Positions 21,093-34,274 of a DNA stretch of 64,000 nucleotides are shown here, one piece after another. The notes under the pieces were generated by a model. It ran no database searches and had not been told where the DNA came from. It worked only from the letters and a program-made list of their open reading frames with translations. Source of the stretch: Aquila chrysaetos chrysaetos (lineage: Eukaryota > Chordata > Aves > Accipitriformes > Accipitridae); NCBI RefSeq assembly GCF_900496995.4, contig NC_044012.1, forward strand, positions 24,280,759-24,344,758. Reading direction: 5' to 3'. A program made the translations under genes and the position numbers. Positions within the stretch are counted from its first letter, which is position 1, and each line of letters opens with the position of its first letter.

Positions 21093-22393
21093 AGCCCTGC
21101 AGTGACCAGGCACAACTCAGCACAGCAGTGACAGGACACAACTCAGCACAGCAGTGACCCGCATCCCAGGGTGCACCCAGCCGACTCCTGTGGGGAGGAG
21201 GGCGAGGGCGGGAGCGGGGACCCCCCCAAGGCGGCTGGGGGCCCTCAGGCACCCACCACTTCAGAGCTCTCTGGAGACGGGTCCTTGGCAGCGGCACAGA
21301 GGTGGAAAAGCCCTGGGGGAGAGAGGAGCCCGTGGGGCACGGGGACGGCTCAATGTGGGTGTGGGGGAGCCTTCCCTGCTGCCCCCCACCTGTGGGTGCT
21401 CTCGGCACGTGGCCGGCCCCAGCTCAGCCCTGCAGAGACCGGGCACAGCTCAGCACAGCAGTGACCAGGCCCTGCGGGCGCTGCTACCTGCTGAGCTAAT
21501 GAGGACGACGGCGACCCAGCCCAGGATGTAGGACCAGGAGAAGCGCCAGGCGGTGCGGGCCGGCCCCAGGAGGCTCAGCGTGCCAGCCGTGTACACCCCC
21601 AGCCCCAGCAGTGCCAGCAGACCTGCGGGCAGAGGGGATGGGTCAGCAGCACGGGCCGGCCCAGCCTGCGAGCCCCCAGCCGGGCAGGCAGAGGCTAGGC
21701 ACAGCTCAGTGCAGCAATGACAGGCACAGCTCAGCCTGCAGAGACTGGGCACAGCTCAATGCAGCAGGACTCCGCTAGGGACAGTCCCTGAGTTCCGTGT
21801 GCCCCAGCCCTGCCCCCCCATCCCATCCCCACGTACCAGCCAGGAGCAGGGTGACACCGGCCATGCGGGCACGCGCCCGCCTGGCAGCACTGGCCACGAT
21901 GGAGAGCCCCAGAGCGAGGCCGGCAGTGGCAGTGAGCACCGAGAGCAGCATCAGCACCCGTGTGGCCTCCCATAAGGCTGGTGGGGGACACACACAGGTG
22001 TTGGGGACACAGGACCCCGAGCAAGTACACGCCCAGAACACTGCCCCCACAACTTGCCTGCAGAGGCCGGGCACAGCTCAGAACAGCAGTGCCCCCCCCC
22101 CCCACCACCCCCCGCAGAGACCAGGCACAGCTCAGCGCAGCAGAACTCCGCCCCATCCCCAGCCCACAGAGGCCGGGCACAGCTCAGTGCAGCAGTGACC
22201 CCACACACCCCACAGCGACCAGGCACAGCTCAGCACAGCAGTGCTCCCCCCCCCCATTCCCCACCCCTCAGAGACCGGGCACAGATCAGCGCAGCAGTGA
22301 TCCCACACACCCCACAGCGACCAGGCACAGCTCAGCACAGCAGTGCTCCCTCCCCCATCCCCACCCCGCAGAGGCTGGGCACAGCTCATCTCA
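21093..22393. repeat. Dispersed GGCACAGCTCAGCACAGCAGTGAC repeat in the LIM2-like gene introns and 3' region
   Basis: About 13 copies of a unit with core CACAGCTCAGCACAGCAGTG occur at 21106-21170, 21425-21470, 21697-21770 and 22065-22390, usually preceded by CAGAGACCGGG or CAGCGACCAGG. The last cluster is periodic at about 49 bases. Copies sit in the 3' UTR and in all three introns but never inside a coding exon, and two clusters run nearly up to a splice donor. Confidence 0.75.
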
Positions 22394-22574
22394 CCCGGTG
22401 CCTACCCGGGGTGCCGGGGTGGGGGCGGCAGTGCCCCCCGAGGCAGGTTCGCCACAGCCCGAGGCTGGCGGTGCCACCGGGCGCCCGGCGCTGCAGCCAG
22501 AAGTGGGTGGCGGTGGCGGCCAGGAGCAGGGCCAGGCCGCTGGCCCCGCAGAGCAGCCCCCCGCCTGCCGGCAT
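21245..22574 (-). CDS. LIM2/NKG7-like four-transmembrane protein (PMP22/claudin superfamily)
   Basis: Coding exons are 22406-22574, 21837-21977, 21488-21622 and 21245-21312, all with GT/AG ends and in phase, giving 170 residues (human LIM2 has 173). The N-terminus MPAGGGLLCGASGLALLLAA starts the first membrane helix. The first extracellular loop shows GLWRTCLGGHC, the GLW-C-C signature of the claudin/PMP22 clan. Three more hydrophobic segments follow (VLMLLSVLTATAGLALGL, LLALLGLGVYTAGTLSLL and the fourth). WRFSWSYILGWVAV closely matches LIM2 (WRFSWSYILGWVAV) and resembles NKG7 (FFSWSFYLGWVSA). LIM2 is the lens-fibre membrane protein and NKG7 a granule protein of killer lymphocytes. Which of them this gene is closest to, and where it is expressed, cannot be decided here. 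In human both lie on chromosome 19, so its place beside NECTIN4 is unexpected. Confidence 0.8.
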
Positions 22575-22619
22575 CCCCCTGCGCCAGGGAGGGGCTGTGG
22601 GGGCTGCTGCCACCCCCGG

Positions 22620-23765
22620 GGGGGGGGGTGGAGGCAGCACCAGGGGACACGGGGGACAATCGTGGGGACATCTCTGGGGGACAAGGGGGTACCCGGAGGG
22701 GGCATCTCCAGGGGATGCAGGGGACAATTGTGGGGACATCTGCAGGGGACGGGGGGTACCCGGGGGGGGGGGGGGGGGGGCGTCTTCAGGGGACCCTGGG
22801 GACACCCATGGGGACACCTGCAGGGGCTGTCAGTGGAAGCCAGGGTGGCATCTCAAGGATATGGGGGTACCTGGGCGTGGCATCTGCAGGGGACAATTGT
22901 AGGGACATCTTGGGGGGGGTGTACCCGGGCGTGGCATCTCCAGGGGACACAAGGGGCACCCATGGGGATATTTCTGGGGCACATGGGGGGCCATCTCCAG
23001 GGGACGCAGGGGACAATTGTAGGGACATCTCCTGGGGGGGGATGTACTCTGAGGGGTGACATCTCCAGGGGACACAGGGGACACTCAGGGACATCTCTGG
23101 GGGACATGGGGGTACCTGGCGGTGGCATCTCCAGGGGACACTGGGGACAATTGTGGGGACATCTGCAGGGGACAGGGGGGTAGCCGGGGGGGGGCATCTT
23201 CAGGGGATGCTGGGGACACCCATGGGGACACCTGCAGGGGCTGTCAGTAGAAGCCAGGGTGGCATCTCAAGGATAAGGGGGTACCTGGGGGTGGCATCTG
23301 CAGGGGACAATTGTAGGGACATCTCTGGGGGGGGTGTACCCGAGGGGGGGGACATCTCCAGGGGACGCAGGGGAAAATCGTGGGAACATCTGCAGGGAAC
23401 ATGGGGATACCTGGGGGTGGCATCTCCAGGGGACACAACAGGCACTCATGGGGACATCTCTGGGGGACATGGGGGTATGCGGGGGGGGGGGGGGGGCACC
23501 TCCAGAGAACACAGGGGACAATTGTAGGGACATCTCTAGGGGAGGGGTGTACCCGGGGGGGGTGCATTTCCAGGGGACACAGGGGACACCCACGGGGACA
23601 CCTGCAGGGGCTGTCAGTGGAAGCCAGAGTGGCATCTTAAGGATATGGGGGTACCCGGGGGCGGCACCTCTGGGGACATTGGGCACTCGGGGGTGGCACC
23701 TTGGGGGACACCAGGAGCATCTCCGGGGGACATCACAGGGGACCCAGGGGTGGCACCCCCGGGAG
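22620..23765. repeat. Compound minisatellite with higher-order units, upstream of the LIM2-like gene
   Basis: Basic units of about 40-60 bases contain CATCTCCAGGGGACAC and ACAATTGTGGGGACATC. A segment of about 70 bases, beginning GACACCCATGGGGACACCTG and containing TGTCAGTGGAAGCC, occurs at about 22800, 23213 and 23585. Copies are 412 and 372 bases apart and over 90 percent alike by eye. The array starts about 45 bases upstream of the LIM2-like start codon. Confidence 0.85.
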
Positions 23766-24420
23766 GAGGGTGGGGAATGGGGGACAGACCCCTCCCGGGC
23801 ACCCACCCCCGGCCACTCACCTGCCTTCAGCACCCGCCAGCCGTGTGCCCCATGGCCGCCTGTGCCTCTGTCCCTCTGTCCCTCTGGGATGGGGACAGGG
23901 GCCCTGGGCGGCAGGGGGGGGTGTCGAGGCCGTGGGGACACGTGGCTGTGCCATTGTCGGGGACACAATGCGGGGAAGGCTCTGGGTGCTGCCGTCACCC
24001 GCGTGCTGACACGGCAAAAGCTTGTCCCTGCCGGGGTGGCAATGGGGGGGGACGGCAAGGGACACAGCCGGCGTTCCCCCTGACATCCCCCCCCCCCAAT
24101 CCCAGTGTCCCCTCCAGTACCCTGGGGACAGCGGGTGCCATCACCATGAGCAGGATCAGTCCCAGGTGGGCTGGGGACCCTGCGGCCACTGGGCTGGGGA
24201 CGGGACGCTGGGAACACGGGGGACCCTGCGGGCAGGGAGGACACTGGGATCGGGGGGTCAGGGGGGCCGGGGAGACATGGGGGACACAGAGGAAAGGGAC
24301 ATTGGGAACACTGGGGGTGTGAGTTGGGGGGGAGCCCCCCAGGGTGGGGTCAGTCCCCAGGGGTGGCCAAGGAGGCGCCGGCCGGGGCTGTCCCCTGGTG
24401 CCACTGTCCGCGTGGCACAT
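23766..24420. other. Intergenic stretch, nothing recognised
   Basis: Between the minisatellite and the CA-rich array. GC-rich, with several open frames but no conserved protein sequence or coherent splice structure that I can recognise. Confidence 0.4.
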
Positions 24421-24424
24421 GCTG

Positions 24425-24740
24425 GGGGACACACATGCGCTGCACACGCGTGTGCCCTGGCAGGTGGGCACGCACAACCCCTGTGCACACGCTGTCCCAC
24501 GGGGCCAGGCACGCTTGTGCACACCCCCACCACACACACACGGGTGCGCACACCCCCCCCCAGCACACGCACACCCGTGTGCACACCCCTCCCCGTTTGC
24601 CCCCGCACGTGCCCCCACCCCTCACATGCACACCCAGACACACGCACACCCCCCTGTGCACCCTTGCACATACGTGTGCACACACACACATGCACATATG
24701 CACACACACTCGCACACTCACACACGCACGGGCACACACT
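24425..24740. repeat. CA/CG-rich array (CACACCCCCTGTGCACAC, ACACGCACACCC)
   Basis: Imperfect alternating repeat ending directly at the stop codon of the Ig gene (24750). Motif content resembles the CA/CG-rich family elsewhere in the window. Confidence 0.6.
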
Positions 24741-24749
24741 CTCGCCAGG

Positions 24750-26348
24750 TCACAGGCCGCAGGCCGGCGGCAGCAGCAGGAGGAGGAGGAGGCCGAGGCC
24801 GCAGCTGCCGCGGGGGGGGGGCCTGGAGCAGGGGGGGCTGCAGGGGGCACCTGCGGAGAGGGGGGGCAGGGGGGAAACCACCTCAGGGGCTGCCCACGTC
24901 CCCAAGGGCCTGATGCCAGGGTGAGGGGCTCCTGCTGCCCCCACCCCCCCTACAGCACCCACAGCCCCAATGCTAGGGTGAGGGGCTCCCACCACCCACC
25001 GTCCCCACAGCCCCGACACCAGGGTGAGGGGCTCCCACCCCCCACCATCCCCACAGCACCCACAGCCCTGACACCAGGGTGAGGGGCTCCCAGCATCTGC
25101 CATCCCCGCAGCCCCGAAGCCAGGGTGAGGGTCTCCCACTACCCACCATCCCCACAGCACCCACAGCCCCGACACGAGGGTGAGGGGCTCCCACCACCCA
25201 CTATCCCCATAGCCCCAGTGCCAGGGTGAGGGGCTCCCACCATCCCCGCAGCCCTGACGCCAGGGTGAGGGGCTCACCGCCGCTGAGGAGCAGCATCACC
25301 TCCCCGCAGGCACAGTCGTCCTCGCCCAGCAGCAGGCAGGTGTAGGTGCCGGCGTCCTCATCCCGCAGGCGCCGCAGGACCAGCACCCCTGGGGTGTCGG
25401 TGGGTGCCGGCAGCACGGTGCAGTTGCAGTAGGGTGGGCCGCAGCGGGGGTGGCCACAGCTCTGGCTGCAGATGGCGGCACTGGGGCCCGCGGGGTCACC
25501 CCAGAAGTGCCAGTGCATGGCCCGCAGCTGGCCCAGGGGGGCACCCACCAAGGGGCACCCCAGGGTGATGCTGGCACCCAGTGTGCCGTTGGCCTGTGCC
25601 CGGCCCCGGTGGGGGCTGTGGCACAGCCCGCAGACCTTCGAGGTGTCACCGTGGCCCGCGGCCGGCTCAGCTGGGCCATGGCAGGCGCCCAGCGCCAGGG
25701 GGCCTGGGGACAACAGGGACTGTCACCGGCACATGGCACCGACCTGTGGTATGGCCTTGGGGGGACCCTGGGGACTGCCACCATCCCATGGCCACACAGG
25801 ACACTGCTGGGGGACCCTGGGGATGGTCACCGTCCCACGGCCATGGGGGACACTGCTGGGGGACCCTGGGGATGGTCACCGTCCCACGGCCATGGGGGTC
25901 ACTACTGGGGGACCCTGGGGACTGCCACCATCCCACGGCCTCAGGGACACTGCTGGGGGAGCCTGGGGATTGTCATTGTCTCACGGCCACGGGGGTCACT
26001 ACTGGGGACCCTGGGGACTGTCACCGTCCCACGATGTGTCCATGGGGGGGACTCACCAGTGTGGGACACTCGGGGACCGCCACCACGGCAGCTCGGGGAC
26101 GGGAAAGGGACCGGGATGGGGACACGGGGACAGGGACAGGGGCGTGGGAAGGGACAGGGACGGGGACAGGGACATCCTCCCCCAGCCCCGAGCCCCACCG
26201 CCTCCCGCAGTGTCGCCGTCCCCCCGCGGTGCTCCCGGTCCCCCAGCCTCGCTCCACGACACCGCAGCCCCCCCCCGACCCCCCCCCGGGACCCACCGGG
26301 GGGCAGCAGGGCTGAGCCCAGCCCCAGGGGCAGCAGCAGGACCCACAT
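24750..26348 (-). CDS. Single V-set immunoglobulin domain protein with GPI-type C-terminus; not recognised
   Basis: Three exons (26297-26348, 25278-25703, 24750-24850) join in phase with GT/AG ends to give 192 residues. Exon 1 is a signal peptide, MWVLLLPLGLGSALLPPG. Exon 2 holds one V-set-like domain: first cysteine in SITLGCPLVG, core tryptophan in MHWHFWG, and the DEDAGTYTC motif with the second cysteine. There are many extra cysteines (VCGLC, CSQSC, CGPPYCNC, DDCACG) and two NXT sequons (NGT, NCT). Exon 3 ends in GSCGLGLLLLLLLPPACGL, a hydrophobic tail with no cytoplasmic charge, so a GPI anchor is more likely than a transmembrane helix. I do not recognise an orthologue. No poly(A) signal was found just downstream. 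It lies between the LIM2-like and V-ATPase genes, all on the minus strand. Confidence 0.7.
24925..25272. repeat. CAGGGTGAGGGGCTCCCACC tandem array in intron 2 of the Ig gene
   Basis: Seven or eight units of about 42-62 bases (core CCAGGGTGAGGGGCTC, spacer CCCACCATCCCCACAGC). The array runs up to the donor of exon 2; the last unit's GGGGCTCACC is itself part of the donor on the minus strand. Confidence 0.8.
25780..26045. repeat. 60-bp minisatellite in intron 1 of the Ig gene
   Basis: About five units contain GGGGGACCCTGGGGATGGTC and ACCGTCCCACGGCCATGGGG, with few differences between neighbours. Confidence 0.8.
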
Positions 26349-26483
26349 CTCCGGGCGGTGGCTCGGGGGGGGGGGCGGGACGGGGCGGGGGATGGGGCGG
26401 GAGGGGGCGGCACCGAGGGTGGCGGTGGGGGGGGGGACGGGGACGGACGGACACGACGACATAGGACACCCCCACCCTCATCC

Positions 26484-26586
26484 CGGGGCTGGCGGGGTCT
26501 CCCCGGGGTCCCCCGTCGCCCCCCACGCCGGGCGGACCCCGGCGTGGGGGGCGACGGGGGACCCCGGGGAGACCCCGCCAGCCCCG
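26484..26586. repeat. Perfect 49-bp inverted repeat with 5-base loop
   Basis: The left arm 26484-26532 and right arm 26538-26586 are exact reverse complements, checked base by base. The spacer is CGGAC (26533-26537). It lies about 135 bases upstream of the start codon of the minus-strand Ig gene. It would form a very stable GC-rich hairpin or cruciform. It could also be a fold-back assembly artefact. Confidence 0.9.
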
Positions 26587-27280
26587 AGGCGGGGGGGGGG
26601 TGGCAAATAGGAGGACACCCCCCCGCCAGCCACGTGGCTCCTTTGCCTTGGTGGCCCCAAAATGCACCCACAGCACCCGGCTGTGTGTGTGCGTCTGTGT
26701 CCCACCCGAGACCCCGTGTTGTCACCTCAGCTCTGGCCCGGGAAGGGGGTCATTGTGACCCCCATGTCCCACCTAGGGGGTCACTGTCACCCCGATGTCC
26801 CACCACTGTCCCCACTGCTGGAGGATGCTCAGGGATGGCACAGGGGAGGTCACTGTCACCCCTATGTCCCATCCAGAGTGTCCTTGTCACCCCCATGTCC
26901 CACCCAGGGGGGTCACTGTCACCCCCATGTCCCACTGCCACCCCACTGCAAGCAGCTCGGCCCCACTGGGGTCCCCGCCACGTGCACCGAATCCACTGGG
27001 GCTCAGCATGGAGAAAGGGGGCTTCTTGCTGGGGGGGGGGGGGCTGCTGAACCCCAAAGCCACCACATCAACCCCCCAAAATCCTCCCAGGCCCTGAAGA
27101 TGCTGCCCCCCCAGACCCCCCCGGCTTTCCTCTCCTCTCCTTTCCAGGCTGGAGCAGGAAAGGGACCCCCCTGGGCCTGCCTGGCGAGGGTCCGGTGCCA
27201 GCACCCGCGGAGGGAGGGGGACCGGACGCTTCCACCCACCATGGGGAAACCACGCCTGGAGGCCAAGTGCCACTTCGTGC
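26587..27280. other. Intergenic region with a small GTCACTGTCACCCCCATGTCCC array
   Basis: No coding sequence recognised. Five copies of a unit of about 30-50 bases (GTCACTGTCACCCCCATGTC, CCCACC) lie at about 26740-26945. The rest is unique GC-rich sequence leading to the 3' end of the V-ATPase gene. Confidence 0.5.
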
Positions 27281-27282
27281 CC

Positions 27283-27288
27283 TTTATT
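27283..27288 (-). other. Poly(A) signal AATAAA of the ATP6V1A-like gene
   Basis: TTTATT on the plus strand, about 65 bases past the stop at 27352. Confidence 0.75.
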
Positions 27289-27351
27289 GGACGGGGGGGA
27301 GTCCCAGGGGGACCCCCGCATCCCATGCCCCCCCCTTTTCCTGCCCCTGCC

Positions 27352-31820
<4,469 letters not shown>

Positions 31821-31847
31821 GGCGTCTCCCGCCAGTCCCAGCGTCAC

Positions 31848-32700
31848 CAGCGTTATATGGGGCCACCAGCTGCAAGGAACCGGCTGAGCCCGGTGGGGGG
31901 TGATGCCGCAGGTGGGGCCTGTGTACAGTCAACAAGGGCTACGTCCCCTCCTCTTGTCCCCCTCCTCCCGCCACCGCCCCGGACCCTGGGGTGCCACACG
32001 CCGGCACGCGCCGGCACACGCCGACCTCTGCCTCACTCAGGGTGACGGTGACACCCTCCTTCCCTGGTGCCACCACCGGCTCCCCGTCCCCTCCTGGGTG
32101 CGTGTCCTGGGGTCTCTGTCTCCCCAGGGACCTGCCCCCCCCCCCCCCATCCCCTGTCCCTGCCTTTTGGGGGGTCCACAGCCCCCAGCAGCACACATGT
32201 GCACCCCCCCATAGCACCCACCACCCTGATTTTGGGGCCCCCTCACAGCGTTTCAGGCACTGGGGGGGGAAGGGTCTCCCCTCCCCCAGCCCCACGTGCG
32301 GCTGGGGCAGCAGCTCCAGCACCGGTGGTGATCCCACGGCTGCCGGGGGGGGGGGGGGGGGCAAGCTGTTGGCAACCGCCCCCAGGGAAGCACCACAGAG
32401 CATTTCTGGTGGCCAGAATAAGAAACCAGCAGTCCAGGCCAGCCCGGTGCCACCATCTGCCCCACCGCATTGCCCCCGAAGTGCCACCTCTCCCCAGGAG
32501 AGGGGGACGGTGATACTGGGTCACCTGCGGCAAGCCAAGCCGGGGGGGGGGGGGGGGGGGGGGGTGTCCCAGCCCTGTTCTGGCCTTCCCCAGGGGCTGC
32601 ACCCCGCTCTTCCTGCCCCCCATCCCCCACCCACCAGAGCCTGGGAAGTGGCAGCCACCCTCAGTGCCCACGCTTGGCCCGTGACCAAAGGAAAAAAAAA
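31848..32700. other. Intergenic region between the ATP6V1A-like gene and PFDN2
   Basis: Probable promoter of the V-ATPase gene at the left edge (about 31850-31980). To the right is GC-rich sequence with long C and G runs. No conserved protein found; KLHDC9, expected here from human synteny, is not recognisable. Confidence 0.5.
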
Positions 32701-32706
32701 ACCACA

Positions 32707-32712
32707 TTTATT
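32707..32712 (-). other. Poly(A) signal AATAAA of PFDN2
   Basis: TTTATT on the plus strand, 64 bases past the stop codon. Confidence 0.75.
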
Positions 32713-32775
32713 TAACAAAAACACAAGAGGAGCAAAGCTAAATAACAAGGCGGGGGGGGGGGGGGGCGGGGGGAG

Positions 32776-33598
32776 CTAGGAGACCAGGACACCGGCTGAG
32801 CCACCCTTGGCCCCAGCCCCCTCGGCCCCCTCCTTGGGGGGCTGCTTGGGGTCGTCCTCGCCCACCAGCCGAATGTTGTGCTTCTCCCGAAACTCGTTCA
32901 GCTCCCGACCCTTCGCCTGCAGCTGCTGGTTCAGCGTCTCAATGATTTTGCTGATCTAGGAAAAAAAAAAAGGGGGGGCGGTGGGAGGGGGGTGGGGGAA
33001 GAGAGAGGGGTCATGGGGGAGCCGGGGGGTCCCCGGGGAGTCCCTGGCCGCCCCTCACCTGCTCCTTGTTGCTCTCCAGGGCGGGCAGCACCTCCTTGAC
33101 GGTGCGCTCCACCAAGATGCCGCCCACCATGCGGTAGCACTTCCGCGTGGGATCCACCTCCCGCAGCGTCTCGATGACCAGGCTGGGAGGAAGAGGAGGG
33201 TGAGGGAGGGCGGCGAAGGCCCCCGCGGCCCAGACGTGCCCCCCCATCCCGTCCCATCCCACCTGTGCTCGTTCAGCTCCAGCTCCAGCTCGGCCGCCTT
33301 CGAGGCCAGGCCCCGCTGCTCCTGCCGCAGCCGGTTGAACCGGGCCACCACCTGCGGGGACAGGGACAGGGGCGGGGACGGGGCTGGAACCCCCCCCCCC
33401 GGTGCCGGGGGCCTGCCCGGGACACACCCCTCCGCCCCTCCGCCGCCCTCCCCAATTCCCGAGGCCTGCCCGGGGACCCTCTCCCGGTGTCAGGGCCCAG
33501 CCAGAGACCCCTCGCCGCTCCCCGGCCCGGACCTGCTCCGCCGTCAGCGCCTTCCCAGCGGGCGCTGCCGCCGGCCGCCCCTTCGCGCTGTCCGCCAT
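32776..33598 (-). CDS. PFDN2: PFDN2, prefoldin subunit 2 (complete)
   Basis: A beta-type subunit of the hexameric prefoldin chaperone, which passes unfolded actin and tubulin to the CCT chaperonin in the cytosol. Coding exons are 33533-33598, 33263-33351, 33059-33182 and 32776-32955, in phase, giving 152 residues (human 154). The sequence opens MADSAKGRPAAAPAGKALTA and continues FNRLRQEQRGLASKAAELE, the first helix of the coiled-coil hairpin. Then come VDPTRKCYRMVGGILVERTV, the beta turn region, and the second helix ending NEFREKHNIRLVGED and SAGVLVS. The donor of exon 1 (GTCCGG) is weak but conserves the human exon boundary before VIAGFNRLRQ. The gene faces NIT1 head to head, with about 120 bases between the PFDN2 start codon and the likely NIT1 5' region. 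Confidence 0.95.
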
Positions 33599-33800
33599 CT
33601 TCCCCCCCCCCCCGCGCCACCGGCGCCTTCCTGCGCCGCGGGCCCCGCCCCTTTCCGGCCGGCGCCGGAAGGGGCGGGGCCCGTAGAGGGCATTGCCCGG
33701 TGAGGCGGTGCCGCCGCCATCTTTGTTGCGGGCGCGGCTGGCGGAGGGGGTGGGACGGGGGACTTTGCCCGCGTCTTCTCCGTGCAGCCGGTGGGGCATG
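33599..33800. promoter_or_regulatory. Bidirectional CpG promoter of PFDN2 and NIT1
   Basis: A GC-rich interval between the divergent genes. CCGCCATCTT motifs point both ways: GCCATCTTCC at the PFDN2 start, and GCCGCCATCTTTG at 33713 in the NIT1 orientation. No TATA box. NIT1's first exon is not resolved. Confidence 0.65.
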
Positions 33801-34274
33801 TACGGGCCGGGGGGCAGGTGGGGGGCGCGGGAGACGCTTGGGGGGGAGATTTGGGGCAAATTGGGCCATTGGGGGGGGGGATGATGGGGCCTGGGGACGG
33901 GTGGGGGGTTGGCGTGGGGCAGACCTGGGGCAGTTTGGGGGTTCTGGGGCAGTTTGGGGTCTGGCCTGGGCGCTGCAGGCGGGCTGGGGGCAGTGGGGTC
34001 ACACGAGGGGACTGGCCGGTGACAGCCACGGGGGCCGGTGCCGTCCCCTCGGCCGTGGGTTCCTCCCGGCACAGGGACCCCGCAGCAGCCGTGACCCCCC
34101 CCCCCCACACACACACCGGGGTCCCCCCTGCCCCCAGGCTGAGAGCGGTGCCCTGGACTCTGCTGCGCTGCCTGCTCCCAGCCCCCCCCGTGCACCCTGA
34201 GATGGCTTCACAGCTCCGGTACCCTGGGCAGGTACCCCACGCTGTGCCACAGCTCCCCGCGCCTGCCCCACGCC

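Noticed and set aside
26358-27050. Plus-strand open frame upstream of the V-ATPase gene crossing the palindrome
   Set aside because: It reads through both palindrome arms and a short tandem array, with no recognisable protein content.
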